Positions 1-8,927 of a stretch of 64,000 nt of DNA are shown here, piece after piece (within the stretch, counting starts at the first letter, position 1; every line of letters starts with the position of its first letter). Below the pieces are notes generated by a model that was not told the origin of the DNA, made no database searches, and saw only the letters and a program-made list of their open reading frames with translations. Position numbers and translations under genes: made by a program. The DNA is from Pelorhabdus rhamnosifermentans. GTDB taxonomy: Bacteria; Bacillota; Negativicutes; UMGS1260. The stretch is taken from positions 1-64,000 of the forward strand of contig NZ_JAHGVE010000016.1 in NCBI RefSeq assembly GCF_018835585.1, in the 5' to 3' direction.

Positions 1-74
1 CGACCCGGATCGGACTTGAACCGACGACCTCCGCCGTGACAGGGCGGCATTCTAACCAACTAAACTACCGGGCC
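1..74 (-). tRNA. tRNA-Asp (GTC)
   Basis: On the minus strand the sequence folds as a full tRNA cloverleaf: a 7-bp acceptor stem (GGCCCGG with CCGGGTC), a D-arm with GGTTAG, an anticodon loop CTGTCAC reading GTC, and a T-arm with GGTTCAAGTCC. The discriminator G is at position 1, so the encoded CCA, if any, lies outside the window. The body is identical over 74 nt to the tRNA-Asp near 50.6 kb, which does encode CCA. It has its own promoter just upstream. Confidence 0.97.
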
Positions 75-94
75 ACTCAATAAGTTACTTTAAT

Positions 95-123
95 AGTATA
101 TTACTTTTAGCTTACTATGTCAA
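95..123 (-). promoter_or_regulatory. Sigma-A-type promoter for tRNA-Asp
   Basis: On the minus strand, TTGACA (118-123) and TATACT (95-100) are separated by exactly 17 bp. The -10 box ends 20 bp before the tRNA-Asp 5' end. This is close to consensus and correctly placed to start a tRNA transcript. Confidence 0.85.
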
Positions 124-232
124 CAGTTTTCTTCTTTGTACCTAAAAGCCTATCAAGAAATCTGTTAAATAATGACTTAGAACAGCAAATATTATTATAA
201 CAAATTTTCATAATAAGTCAAGTAAAATCGTA

Positions 233-592
233 TTATTTTATTAGCTTTTCAATTGTACTTAAGACAGCGGTATTCTCAAAAGGTTTCAACAAAAAATCTG
301 ATGCACCTGCTTCCAAGGCATCATTTATGATGGCCTGCTGCCCAATGGCAGTTACCATAACAATCCGCGCAATAGAATCTTCCTTATGAATCAATTTAAC
401 AGCTTCTACGCCATTTAATTTAGGCATGGTAATATCCATTGTTGTAATATCCGGTTTCAATTGGCGGAATAATTGTACAGCCTGCATACCGTCTCCGGCT
501 TCGCCAACAATTTCATGACCGCCATCTACCAATACCTTTTTTAACATCATGCGCATAAAAGCCGAATCATCACAGACAAGAATTTTAGCCAA
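233..592 (-). CDS. CheY-like single-domain response regulator
   Basis: A receiver domain of about 119 residues with no output domain. Using the TTG start at 592 (protein MAKILVCDDS...), the acidic pocket is D8/D9, the phospho-acceptor is D53 (TMDITMPK), the switch Thr is T81 and the conserved Lys is K103 (LLKPF). A longer start at 613 is possible, but it would place AGGTG, the likely ribosome binding site, inside the gene. The gene follows an unknown ORF by about 30 bp, so the two probably share a transcript. Stand-alone receivers of this kind act in chemotaxis or phosphorelays; no kinase lies nearby. The partner could be the chemoreceptor at 4.9-7.0 kb, but that is only proximity. Confidence 0.9.
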   Translation of the reverse strand: MAKILVCDDSAFMRMMLKKVLVDGGHEIVGEAGDGMQAVQLFRQLKPDITTMDITMPKLNGVEAVKLIHKEDSIARIVMVTAIGQQAIINDALEAGASDFLLKPFENTAVLSTIEKLIK

Positions 593-622
593 TCCCGGCA
601 CCTGCCTTCTCAAAAAACTATT

Positions 623-1288
623 TTAATGTTCAAGCAATCGTGATTCCAATTGTATAATTGTAGATTCTAAGTAATTTTTCAGATTTTCTTCAAGCTCTTT
701 TAGTGTCTTAGCATCGAAATCAAAAGTCATTTCCGGAGTACGCCGAAGCCTAATTTCGCCAAAATATTCATCACGATAAATATTATAATAAATAAGCAAA
801 TTACTTTCTTCTTCAAAACAGCTATAATCTAATACAATATAAGAACCATTAATCATTTTGATTGGTTCACTAGGACGAATAAAAAGTTCAAACTGCCTAA
901 TTTTTTGTGGCAAGTCCAAACCATACTGCCAAGTAGTAATACCTGTATTCAATAAAATACTTTCCATATGATGTGATTCATAAACAGATAGCTTATGAAG
1001 TGTTTCTGTCATTCGTTCCTTGATCAACTTCTCAAACACTTCTACGTCAGTCACAATGTAGCCGACATCATTATACTCAGTCAATCCAATAATAATACGC
1101 ACCATAAAATCTCTTGTTGCTTCATCATAAAAAGCAATGAACTGACAACGTTTTTCCTGCAAAGTATAGGTAAACAATACTGTCTTAGTACCTTCTTCTT
1201 TAACAGATAAATCTAATTCAAATCCCAGCACATTCTTTGACAACTGCTTCAAAAATGGCCAAGCAATCAATTCTTCTTTACTAGGCAT
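623..1288 (-). CDS. Conserved hypothetical protein, 221 aa, upstream of CheY-like gene
   Basis: I do not recognise the family. The ORF is clean, starts with ATG at 1288 after a GAGGAA-like ribosome binding site and has no obvious signal peptide or transmembrane segment. It looks soluble, with alternating beta-like stretches and a helical, Glu/Leu-rich C-terminus (LKELEENLKNYLEST). It lies directly upstream of the single-domain response regulator in the same direction, which suggests a linked role in signalling, perhaps as a receiver partner. That is inference from position only. Confidence 0.7.
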   Translation of the reverse strand: MPSKEELIAWPFLKQLSKNVLGFELDLSVKEEGTKTVLFTYTLQEKRCQFIAFYDEATRDFMVRIIIGLTEYNDVGYIVTDVEVFEKLIKERMTETLHKLSVYESHHMESILLNTGITTWQYGLDLPQKIRQFELFIRPSEPIKMINGSYIVLDYSCFEEESNLLIYYNIYRDEYFGEIRLRRTPEMTFDFDAKTLKELEENLKNYLESTIIQLESRLLEH

Positions 1289-1333
1289 ATTAATTTCCTC
1301 TTTTATTTCGCATGGTAAGCAATTATTTTTAGG

Positions 1334-1467
1334 TATTAAGTCTTTAGGTATTAAGTCGCAATTTTATAAGTTCGCCACTGATTATGAAAAACCTCCTAAG
1401 TCGGGAACCAATTCAATTCTTTCCGAATACTTATAAAGTAGCTAAAAAACAGCCAGGAGGAATAGTT
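1334..1467 (+). promoter_or_regulatory. Structured leader resembling a degenerate cobalamin riboswitch
   Basis: In order, the leader of the ABC transporter carries GCAATTTTATAAG (1359-1371), CGCCACTG (1373-1380), TCGGGAAC (1401-1408) and AGCCAGGAGG (1451-1460). These follow the order of cobalamin-riboswitch core boxes (GCAACTGT, GCCACTG, GGGAAGGC, AGCCAGGAGACC). CCTCCT at 1392-1397 can pair with the ribosome binding site AGGAGG at 1455-1460, which would allow translational control. TTAGGTATTAAGTC occurs twice in tandem at 1329-1357. The match is partial, so the ligand class is not established. Confidence 0.4.
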
Positions 1468-2541
1468 ATGAGTCAAAAAAAAGCTTATAGTTTAATTAGT
1501 GTCATTCTCATGCTTATATTTATTTTAGCAGCCTGTACATCTACACCAGCTGTTCGTAATCAAATATCTGAGGGACCTGCATGGGCACCGACCTTAAGTC
1601 CTCTTGCGAGTCCAGTCGTTGTAAAAGTTGGCATGAAACAAGTCATTTCCGATGCAGGTATCCTAATTGGTATGGCTAAGGGATATTATCAGGATTTGGG
1701 TATACAAATCGAACCTGTCCAGTTTAATTCAGGTCAAGAAATGATTAATCAGTTAGCAGCCAGTCAGCTTGACGTAGGAGCAACAGTCACTGCATCGGGA
1801 CTGTTTAATGCCATGTCACGCAACATCCCGATTAAAATCGTCGCGGACAAGGGTATCAATATCCCTGGTAGCGGTTATTACCGCTTGGTCATTCGGCAGG
1901 ATCTTGTGAATACCATTAAGGATTATACTGATTTAAAAGGAAAGAAAATCGCCATTGTCGGCACAGCTTCACTTGATGAAATTTCCGCAGACCGTGTACT
2001 AGCCAAAGCTGGACTGTCCACAAATGATGTGGATATACAAGTGATTCGCTCGTTTAGTGATATGCTTGTGTCTTTGTCAAACAAAAGCATTGATGCCGCC
2101 ATGGTTATTGAACCATTTATTGCACAAGGAATAGCGAAGAATATACTCGCCCCCTGGAAAGATCCAGCTGATTATGATCCCGACGCCCAAACAGCCTTAC
2201 TTGTCTTTGGTACTAGTCTCGTTCAGCAAAATGACGTCGCCAACCGTTTTATGACTGCCTACGTTAAATCATTGCGGGACTACAACGATGCCTTTTTTAA
2301 AGATATTCACAAACAAGAAACAATCGACATACTCTGCAAATATTCCGTTATTAAAGATCCGAATTTATATGAAAAGATGTTTCCAACAGGTCTAAACCCC
2401 AATGGCTATGTACGGATGAAAGGCATTCAAATGGATTTAGACTGGTACGAACAACACAATCTCGTTAAAAATATTTCCATCAACGATGCTGTAGATAATC
2501 GATATGTTGATTTTGCCTTGCAAATTTTAGGTAACTATTAA
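1468..2541 (+). CDS. NitT/TauT-family ABC transporter substrate-binding lipoprotein
   Basis: A lipoprotein of 357 aa. The start at 1468 is chosen because AGGAGG sits 7 bp before this ATG and the product begins with a short charged N-terminus, a hydrophobic core and the lipobox LAAC (Cys23). An in-frame ATG at 1384 would lie inside the structured leader. The mature part has the SsuA/ThiY/NrtA-type fold pattern: a VGMKQ opening strand, the GILIGMAKGYYQDLGI helix and the later DLKGKKIAIVG segment. It is expected outside the membrane, delivering a small organic substrate to the permease and ATPase that follow. Relatives bind sulfonates, nitrate, pyrimidine precursors or similar; substrate unknown. 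The cobalamin-like leader hints at a corrinoid-linked substrate. Confidence 0.88.
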   Translation: MSQKKAYSLISVILMLIFILAACTSTPAVRNQISEGPAWAPTLSPLASPVVVKVGMKQVISDAGILIGMAKGYYQDLGIQIEPVQFNSGQEMINQLAASQLDVGATVTASGLFNAMSRNIPIKIVADKGINIPGSGYYRLVIRQDLVNTIKDYTDLKGKKIAIVGTASLDEISADRVLAKAGLSTNDVDIQVIRSFSDMLVSLSNKSIDAAMVIEPFIAQGIAKNILAPWKDPADYDPDAQTALLVFGTSLVQQNDVANRFMTAYVKSLRDYNDAFFKDIHKQETIDILCKYSVIKDPNLYEKMFPTGLNPNGYVRMKGIQMDLDWYEQHNLVKNISINDAVDNRYVDFALQILGNY

Positions 2542-2558
2542 GCAAGGGAGGACCAAAA

Positions 2559-3332
2559 ATGACTGCAAAATCTCCCTACCATCGTTTACTTACGTTGTTA
2601 TCCATTCTGTCTCCACTGAGCCTATTAATCATCTGGGAGGCTTTAGCCCGCCTGCACTTCATTGACATTCGCTTATTCTCCAGCCCCACGCTCATTCTCA
2701 AGGCTTTCATTCCACTGTTATTATCAGGTGACTTGCTTTACAATACCTATATCAGCGTACAGCGCGTCCTCATCGGCTTCATTGCCGGTACAGTTCCTGG
2801 CATTCTGTTAGGCATTAGTATGGGACTGTCACCTTTTGTGCGTTCTGCCATTGAGCCCATGATTGCGGCAACTTACCCCATTCCCAAACTCGCCATTATG
2901 CCGCTTATCTTACTTGTTTTCGGTATTGGTGAAACCTCAAAAATATTTACTATTGCTATCGGTGTGTTCTATCTCGTCGTCATTAACACAATGGCCGGTG
3001 TACTCAATATTGATAAAATTTATCTTGATGTAGCCAAAAACTTTGGTGCCAGCCGCAAAAATTTTTACTTAACCGTGGCCTTACCTGGTGCCCTTCCCAT
3101 GATTTTTGCCGGTCTAAAACTCGGGATGGGAATGGCGCTCATCTTGATTGTAGCAGCAGAAATGTCAGCATCCAAAGCCGGAGTAGGCTGGATGATCTGG
3201 CGCTCCTATGACATGTTCGACATTGAACCTATGTTTGTGGCACTTATCATGTTATCTGTACTCGGCTATATTTTTACTCTGTTACTAGACCGAATCGAAG
3301 CATGGGTCTTACCTTGGAAACAACAGCCGTAA
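2559..3332 (+). CDS. NitT/TauT-family ABC transporter permease
   Basis: A 257-aa membrane protein with about six transmembrane segments of the SsuC/TauC/ThiX type. The binding-protein-dependent permease loop that docks with the ATPase is visible around residues 150-180 (VAKNFGASRKNFYLTVALPGALPMIFAGLKLG). It starts 17 bp after the substrate-binding protein and has a good AGGGAGG ribosome binding site. It forms the membrane channel of the importer encoded by the three-gene operon. Confidence 0.92.
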   Translation: MTAKSPYHRLLTLLSILSPLSLLIIWEALARLHFIDIRLFSSPTLILKAFIPLLLSGDLLYNTYISVQRVLIGFIAGTVPGILLGISMGLSPFVRSAIEPMIAATYPIPKLAIMPLILLVFGIGETSKIFTIAIGVFYLVVINTMAGVLNIDKIYLDVAKNFGASRKNFYLTVALPGALPMIFAGLKLGMGMALILIVAAEMSASKAGVGWMIWRSYDMFDIEPMFVALIMLSVLGYIFTLLLDRIEAWVLPWKQQP

Positions 3333-3350
3333 CAAAAGGAGGTGCTGTTC

Positions 3351-4136
3351 TTGGAACAAACAAAACAAAGTATTGTGTTAACAAACCTTGAAAAAACATT
3401 TACTGTTGCAGACGGCGCAATTACGGCCTTAGATAAAATCAGTCTTACAATTGACTGCGGCGAGTTTTGTGTCATTGTCGGACCAAGTGGCTGTGGAAAA
3501 ACAACACTCCTACGCATTTTAGCAGGTCTTGATACGGCTACAGGCGGTAGAATGGAGATCGTCCCTTCCTCCTCTTGTCGGCCAATCAATTCTATGGTTT
3601 TCCAGGAACAATCTATTTTTCCCTGGCTGACTGTAACGGAGAATGTGGAATATGGCCTAAAAATGCGCAATATCCCCAAACAACAGCGAAAAGAGCTTGC
3701 GAACTATTATATTCAGAAGATTGGACTTGAACAGTTTGCCAACGCCTATCCCCATCAATTATCAGGCGGTATGAAACAACGGGTCAGTGTAGCCCGGGCT
3801 TTTGCTAACGACCCGGAAATTTTACTTATGGATGAACCTTTTGGTTCTCTTGATGAACAAAATCGCATGATTCTTCAACAGGAAGTGCTGAAAATTTGGG
3901 AGCAAACTAAAAAAACGACGGTTTTTATCACCCATAGTATTGATGAGGCCCTCTGCCTCGGTGACCGTATTGTCATCATGACTGCACATCCTGGAAAAAT
4001 CAAAGCGACGATTGCCGTAGACTTACCTCGGCCCCGCGAAATTGCCAATATCCGTACGACTATCCATTATAATGAACTATATCAACAAATTTGGTATAAC
4101 TTAAAAGATGAAGTCACGAAAAAGTCACGCCACTAA
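3351..4136 (+). CDS. NitT/TauT-family ABC transporter ATP-binding protein
   Basis: An ABC ATPase of about 261 aa (SsuB/TauB type). Walker A is GPSGCGKTT, the signature is LSGGMKQRVSVARAF, Walker B is LLMDEPF and the switch His lies in FITHSIDEA. The TTG at 3351 is preferred because AAAGGAGGT ends 7 bp before it. An upstream GTG at 3342 would overlap that ribosome binding site. It powers the importer of the two preceding genes and is followed by a strong terminator. A decayed homologue of its last 20 or so residues lies at 23.5 kb. Confidence 0.92.
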   Translation: MEQTKQSIVLTNLEKTFTVADGAITALDKISLTIDCGEFCVIVGPSGCGKTTLLRILAGLDTATGGRMEIVPSSSCRPINSMVFQEQSIFPWLTVTENVEYGLKMRNIPKQQRKELANYYIQKIGLEQFANAYPHQLSGGMKQRVSVARAFANDPEILLMDEPFGSLDEQNRMILQQEVLKIWEQTKKTTVFITHSIDEALCLGDRIVIMTAHPGKIKATIAVDLPRPREIANIRTTIHYNELYQQIWYNLKDEVTKKSRH

Positions 4137-4220
4137 CTTCTGTTTTTCCTGTACGTTTTCTTATCAAATATATATCCTTTGGCATTTAGTAAATTGCCAA
4201 GTTACCATTGAAATGGAAAT

Positions 4221-4257
4221 AATGTCAGCGGATTTTGAACCGTTGACATTATTTTTT
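4221..4257 (+). terminator. Rho-independent terminator of the ABC operon
   Basis: An 11-bp stem (AATGTCAGCGG with CCGTTGACATT, one G-T pair) with an 8-nt loop, followed by ATTTTTT. It lies 85 bp after the ATPase stop. The stretch 4137-4435 otherwise holds no convincing gene. Confidence 0.88.
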
Positions 4258-4435
4258 GTTATAAATTTGACACAATTAACGTCGCCAATGACACGTCAAC
4301 TAAAGCAGCATCCTTCACTACAAAAATACTCTCCCTCGCTGCTTTCTGAAACGCTTCGTCACCTCACCTCCTCTTCACATAACTTGTTTATAGTACATAT
4401 AATAGTATACCAACACTAACGAAAGAAGGGTGGCT

Positions 4436-4753
4436 ATGAAAGAAGCGCAAAAAATTACGTGCGTTAATAATAGTGGTTTTGCTGTGAAATTTCAAATTTG
4501 TTACTTGGATAATAGCAGTCAAACGAGGGTTTCCAAATGGAACTCCGGCAATTTTCCTACTGGGCAAAATAGAACCTGCGACTTAAAGAAAGATATTCCA
4601 GAAATTCAGGAAGGTACGATTGTTTGGCCGCATATTCTTGCCATAATTGGTAAATCAACCAATGGAGATAAAGTTAAATTTAAATATAACTTACAGGCGG
4701 CGGTTTATATAATTGAAGACACAGATAATAATTTCCATATTGATTTAAGCTAA
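4436..4753 (+). CDS. Small protein of unknown function, 105 aa
   Basis: The family is not recognised. ATG at 4436 follows GAAGGG by about 5 bp; a GTG two codons earlier is too close to it. The product has no signal peptide, is polar, and looks beta-rich: an opening strand ITCVNNSGFAVKFQICYLD, a WNSGNFP turn and a closing AVYIIEDTDNNFHIDL strand. This resembles small beta-sandwich proteins (aegerolysin-like or cytolysin C-domain-like) in general character only. It is a single-gene unit between two terminators. Function is not inferable. Confidence 0.7.
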   Translation: MKEAQKITCVNNSGFAVKFQICYLDNSSQTRVSKWNSGNFPTGQNRTCDLKKDIPEIQEGTIVWPHILAIIGKSTNGDKVKFKYNLQAAVYIIEDTDNNFHIDLS

Positions 4754-4762
4754 AAAAAAAAA

Positions 4763-4806
4763 TAAACCTCAACTCTTTATGCTGAAAAGGGTTGAGGTAT
4801 CTTTTT
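4763..4806. terminator. Bidirectional terminator between the 105-aa gene and the chemoreceptor
   Basis: The inverted repeat ACCTCAACTCTTT / AAAGGGTTGAGGT is flanked by ATCTTTTT on the plus side and by a run of 10 A (T on the minus strand) on the other. It can end both the plus-strand small gene and the minus-strand chemoreceptor transcript. Confidence 0.85.
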
Positions 4807-4918
4807 AGCCCCTATCTAAACCTGGACAGCCCTCACTTAATCCTTACTGTTACATTTATTTAAAAACTATTGCCCAAACTCATAAACTGACCTCATCGGT
4901 GTCATTTGCGCTGTGTTA

Positions 4919-6976
4919 TTATACTTTAAAGTTCGTCACGGCTGACTGAAGAGCGGCTGCTGTATCTGCCAATACTTTACTTGAAGCAGCAATTTCCTGC
5001 ATAGAAGCAGACTGCTCTTCAGTCGCCGCCGAAACGCTTTGTGTCTCGGTGGCATTTTCTTTGGCAACCTTATCAACGTTTTGTACAGAAGAAACTAGCC
5101 CTTGGCTTCCTGCCGCAATCAGATCAATCGCTTCCATGATGCCATGAATTTGCGTTGATAGGCTTTCTACGGCATCAGCAATAGATTTAAAAGTATTCCC
5201 AGCTGATTCAACCACTTCAATCCCTGTCTTAACACCGTTAGTGCTATCTTGGGTAACAACAATAGCTTGATCCATGTCCACCTCATTTTTCTGAATCAAT
5301 CCCGCGATTTTTTGGGCTGCTTGATTGGACTCTTCCGCCAATTTTCGCACTTCCTCAGCTACTACGGCAAACCCCCGACCTGCTTCTCCTGCTCTGGCAG
5401 CCTCAATTGCAGCGTTAAGAGCCAACAGATTGGTCTGTCCAGCAATAGCGGAAATCAAAGTGACAATTTCCCTAATTTCACGCGACCCTTGCGCCAGATT
5501 GCCAATCGTATTTTGAACCGTTTCGGAACCCGCGCCAATAGCCCCCATCTGTTCTCTGGCTTGTTCAATAGTCTGGCGTCCCTCTGCCGTAGACTTAGCC
5601 GTATTCTCAGCGATAACCGCTATCTCCCTGCCTGTGATGACAATGCGCTCGATACCTGCCGACATTTGCTGCACAATACCTGCCATACTATCCACTGCGT
5701 TTGCCTGCAAATCCGAGCCTTCGGCAATACGGCAAACAGCTCCGGCAACTTGATTGGTTACGTCAGCACACTGTTGTGCACTTGCAGTCATCTCTTCGCT
5801 AGAGGCTGCAACGGTTTCCGCTTTAGCTTGAACTTGCATAACTAATTTGCGCAGTCTATCCGCCATTTGACCAAAGGATTCAGCCAATTGTCCGACTTCA
5901 TCCTGGGAATGAACATTAATTTTTCTCAGCCTTAAATCGCCTTCAGCTAAGAGAATTGATTCATCCCGAATTTTAGTTATCGGCTGAGTAAATTTAGCGC
6001 TGAATATCACAACCGCAATTGCTCCTAATAATATACACACTATCGAAGCTGCAAACAGGATAAGACTCAAGATCCCCGTTTCACGAGTAGCTTCCGTTAC
6101 GGGAGCTGTAATCATCATAATCCAACGCTGATTGCCAGGAAGGTCAATCGGTGTAAATACGCTAACCATAGGAATATCTTTGTTTATAAACGTATGTATG
6201 CCCTTTACCTGTTTTCCGCTTTCAACAGCCGCTTTAAAAAGTGATATTAAATTGTCGTCAAATTCATTAACACCAAGTTTTAGTTCTGGTTCAATCTTCT
6301 TTTCCGTCAGGTTCAGTTTCCCATTTAATTCAGGATACTGGGTATTAGCAATAATCATACCTGATTTAGCAGCGATGACTCCATAGCCACTGTCTTTGAA
6401 TTTGATATCCTTTACCATATCATTTAAACTATCAAGCGGTACAGTAGCCTGCAGTACACCCGTCAAGTTCCCATTTACTACTACGGGCACCGCAATTGCC
6501 AACGATATTTTTCCCGTGCCTTTTGCAACAAGCGGATCTGATATGGCGATTTTCCTTGTCTGAACGGCTTTTTTGTAGTACTCGCGATCACCGATATATA
6601 CAGTATCACCTTGCGACCGTAGCACGTTCCCGCTTAAATCTCCATAATTAAGGCCTGTAAATTTGTTATTGCGCTTAATTCCGTCTGCCAAAGTATTGAC
6701 AATCTGCTGCCGATCATTGCCGTTTCGAATATAAGGATTATTGGCCAATTCTTGTACAAATATTATAATTTCATCAGTAGAAGCTTGCACGCGATTAGCA
6801 TAGTCTGTACCTATTGCCGCGGCAACCTCATCAACGCTTTTAGAAAGCGCCTGTTTTGAAAAATAATAGCTTACCCCAGTCAATACGCTCAATGAAATCA
6901 ACATAATAGACAGCATAACAAGCAATAAACGCATGCGGATACTTGCTATGTTGAAGCCAAAACTATTTTTGGACAT
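4919..6976 (-). CDS. Methyl-accepting chemotaxis protein with Cache sensor
   Basis: A 685-aa membrane chemoreceptor. A first transmembrane helix at about residues 12-32 is followed by an extracytoplasmic dCache-type sensor ([10 protein letters not shown]...[20 protein letters not shown]). Then come a second helix at about 300-325, a HAMP domain and a long cytoplasmic coiled coil with the hairpin tip [23 protein letters not shown] at 6976 is preceded by GGAGGTGA. It lies 44 bp downstream of the CoA-transferase gene, at the end of the glycyl-radical catabolic island, so it may sense that pathway's substrate; this is inference. It ends at a bidirectional terminator. Confidence 0.95.
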   Translation of the reverse strand: MSKNSFGFNIASIRMRLLLVMLSIMLISLSVLTGVSYYFSKQALSKSVDEVAAAIGTDYANRVQASTDEIIIFVQELANNPYIRNGNDRQQIVNTLADGIKRNNKFTGLNYGDLSGNVLRSQGDTVYIGDREYYKKAVQTRKIAISDPLVAKGTGKISLAIAVPVVVNGNLTGVLQATVPLDSLNDMVKDIKFKDSGYGVIAAKSGMIIANTQYPELNGKLNLTEKKIEPELKLGVNEFDDNLISLFKAAVESGKQVKGIHTFINKDIPMVSVFTPIDLPGNQRWIMMITAPVTEATRETGILSLILFAASIVCILLGAIAVVIFSAKFTQPITKIRDESILLAEGDLRLRKINVHSQDEVGQLAESFGQMADRLRKLVMQVQAKAETVAASSEEMTASAQQCADVTNQVAGAVCRIAEGSDLQANAVDSMAGIVQQMSAGIERIVITGREIAVIAENTAKSTAEGRQTIEQAREQMGAIGAGSETVQNTIGNLAQGSREIREIVTLISAIAGQTNLLALNAAIEAARAGEAGRGFAVVAEEVRKLAEESNQAAQKIAGLIQKNEVDMDQAIVVTQDSTNGVKTGIEVVESAGNTFKSIADAVESLSTQIHGIMEAIDLIAAGSQGLVSSVQNVDKVAKENATETQSVSAATEEQSASMQEIAASSKVLADTAAALQSAVTNFKV

Positions 6977-7020
6977 GAATTCACCTCCGATAATTTAAAC
7001 ACAACGGTTTAATAATTTAT

Positions 7021-8205
7021 TTAAATTACTTTTTTAGCTCGAAGGTCAGCTAATTGTTGAGTGCTCATTCCCAGGAATTCTTGTAAGATCTCTTCTGTAT
7101 GCTGCCCTAATAACGGTGCTGGAGTTTCAACTGCACCAGGAGTAGCGGAAAGTTTAATCGGCAATCCAGGCATTTTTAAGCGTCCAGCTACAGGATGATC
7201 TATTTCTACGATCATATTCCTTGCTTGAACCTGCGGATCTGCTATCACCTGATCAACTGTGTTGATGGGACCGCAAGGAATACCTGCGCCATCCAAGACC
7301 TCAATCCATTCGGCTACAGTTTTGGCTGGAAATTCTCCGTCAAGTATCGATTTCAGTTGTTTTTGATTTTTAGTTCTATCGGCATTGGCTACAAAATGCT
7401 CATCAGTAACAAGGTCTTCGCGCTTAATTAACTGGCAAAATTTCGCCCAGAGTCTATCATTGCCAATGGCAATGATGATATACCCGTCTTGGGCGCGAAA
7501 AGCTTCGAAGGGGGTAATTGATGGATGACGATTACCAATAGGGCTAGGCACTGTTCCTGAGACTAAGTACCTTGATATAGCATTTTCTAATATCGCTACT
7601 TGGCAATCTAGCATGGCTACATCCACTTTTTGCCCTTTACCTGTTATTGCTCGACTGTATAATGCCGTTAATATGCCAGTGGCAGTAAACAATCCCGCGG
7701 TGATATCGCCGACTGAAGCACCGACCCGCGTTGGCTCACCACCCTCTTGACCAGTAATACTCATGATTCCGCCCAAACCTTGCACGATGACGTCATAAGC
7801 CGGTTTTTTCATATAAGGCCCGCTATGTCCAAAACCGGAACAAGCGGCATATATGATCCTCGGATTGATCTCTTGTAGCACTTCATAACCGAGACCGAAT
7901 TTTTCCATTACTCCTGGCCGATAGTTTTCAAGTACAACATCAGCCTTTTTTACCATTTCTTTAAAAATTTCCTGTCCTTCAGATAATTTTAGATTTAAAG
8001 TCATAGACCGCTTTCCTCGGTTTAAGCTCATAAAATAAGCACTTTCTTTATTCACAAAGGGACCAAAAGCCCTGGAATCATCCCCTACTTCCGGCGTTTC
8101 AATTTTGATAACATCTGCTCCAAAGTCGGCAAGCATCATGGAAGTGTATGGCCCAGCTAAAACCCGACTTAAATCTAATACGCAAATTCCTTCAAGTGGT
8201 TTCAA
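7021..8205 (-). CDS. Family III (CaiB/BaiF) CoA-transferase
   Basis: A 394-aa protein covering the whole family III fold. It starts with the typical LEGICVLDLSRVLAGPYTSM, carries ADFGADVIKIE and NRGKRSMTLNLK, and has the catalytic Asp at D167 (VGASVGDITAG). That Asp forms the mixed anhydride and thioester when CoA moves from a donor CoA-ester to a carboxylate. Members act on carnitine, formate/oxalate, benzylsuccinate, bile acids and others; the acceptor cannot be read from sequence. It lies in the same direction as the GRE/PFOR island, so it may activate the pathway acid or recycle CoA from its product. An imperfect nested hairpin (8272-8328) lies upstream. Confidence 0.93.
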   Translation of the reverse strand: MKPLEGICVLDLSRVLAGPYTSMMLADFGADVIKIETPEVGDDSRAFGPFVNKESAYFMSLNRGKRSMTLNLKLSEGQEIFKEMVKKADVVLENYRPGVMEKFGLGYEVLQEINPRIIYAACSGFGHSGPYMKKPAYDVIVQGLGGIMSITGQEGGEPTRVGASVGDITAGLFTATGILTALYSRAITGKGQKVDVAMLDCQVAILENAISRYLVSGTVPSPIGNRHPSITPFEAFRAQDGYIIIAIGNDRLWAKFCQLIKREDLVTDEHFVANADRTKNQKQLKSILDGEFPAKTVAEWIEVLDGAGIPCGPINTVDQVIADPQVQARNMIVEIDHPVAGRLKMPGLPIKLSATPGAVETPAPLLGQHTEEILQEFLGMSTQQLADLRAKKVI

Positions 8206-8271
8206 TACAAAATCCCCTTCGATTCAATTTTATTATAGAATATATTATCATATCGTATTGCCATTTAGCCT

Positions 8272-8328
8272 TTACCAAGGATAGAAATTTTTTTGCCAAC
8301 CTGATTTAAGGTTATTCCATCTTGGTAA
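8272..8328 (-). promoter_or_regulatory. Nested inverted repeats upstream of the CoA-transferase gene
   Basis: Outer arms TTACCAAG (8272-8279) and CTTGGTAA (8321-8328) enclose an inner hairpin AACCT/AGGTT (8298-8313). The element lies 67 bp before the CoA-transferase start. It could be an operator pair or a structured 5' leader. It has no terminator-like T-run next to it on the minus strand. Confidence 0.35.
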
Positions 8329-8395
8329 TAGATTGAGTTGCAATACCCCCTGTACTTTTCGACTTACACGCGAGTATACCCAACCTGTAAAGATA

Positions 8396-8433
8396 AGAAT
8401 GATTGCTCATATATGCATATGAGCAATCATTCT
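8396..8433 (-). terminator. Long hairpin after ridA, probable terminator
   Basis: A perfect 15-bp stem (AGAATGATTGCTCAT with its complement) and an 8-nt loop begin 6 bp beyond the RidA stop codon. The minus-strand continuation TTATCTTT is only moderately T-rich, so termination is likely but not certain. Confidence 0.6.
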
Positions 8434-8438
8434 CAGAA

Positions 8439-8816
8439 TTATAGATAAGCAATAGCTTCAATTTCAACAGAAACGTCTTTAGGCAACCTAGCTATCTGGA
8501 CACAGCACCTAGCCGGAGCATCTTGTGAAAAATATTCTCCATAAACTTGGTTAACTGTTTGGAAATCATTCAGGTCTATAAGAAATACTGTTGTTTTTAC
8601 AACATTCTCCAACCCTAGATTTTCGCTTCTCAGAATAGCTGTAAGATTATCTAAAGCCTGTTTTGTCTGTTCCGCAACACCGCCGGACACTACGGTTCCG
8701 GTGGTGGGATCAACGGGTATTTGACCGGAAATAAACATGAAGCTACCCGCTTTTATTGCTTGAGAATAAGGACCTATCGCCGCAGGCGCTTTATCCGTAT
8801 TAACAACGCTTTTCAT
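8439..8816 (-). CDS. RidA-family reactive imine/enamine deaminase
   Basis: A 125-aa RidA/YjgF protein of normal length. It has the family start (APAAIGPYSQA), the active-site Arg in PAR (R103) and the closing acidic strand VSVEIEAIAYL with Glu at 118/120. These residues form the inter-subunit pocket of the trimer, which hydrolyses 2-aminoacrylate and related imines to keto acids. AGGAGG precedes the ATG. Its place between PFOR and the CoA-transferase suggests that the island generates enamine or imine intermediates, for instance from an amino-acid-derived substrate. That link is inference. Confidence 0.93.
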   Translation of the reverse strand: MKSVVNTDKAPAAIGPYSQAIKAGSFMFISGQIPVDPTTGTVVSGGVAEQTKQALDNLTAILRSENLGLENVVKTTVFLIDLNDFQTVNQVYGEYFSQDAPARCCVQIARLPKDVSVEIEAIAYL

Positions 8817-8927
8817 AAATAATTTCCTCCTATAAATATCCTTTTATTTTCCAACTAATCTTACCACAAGCTTCTGGCACATCTGTAAACCACTATTCTT
8901 TTGCTGACACCACTTGTTTACTGTACT

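Noticed and set aside
995-1210. Plus-strand ORF antisense to the 221-aa unknown gene
   Set aside because: Lies fully inside a better-supported gene and lacks a start site.
4108-4419. Plus-strand ORF of 103 codons after the ABC ATPase
   Set aside because: It contains the operon terminator, has no ribosome binding site and its composition is not protein-like.
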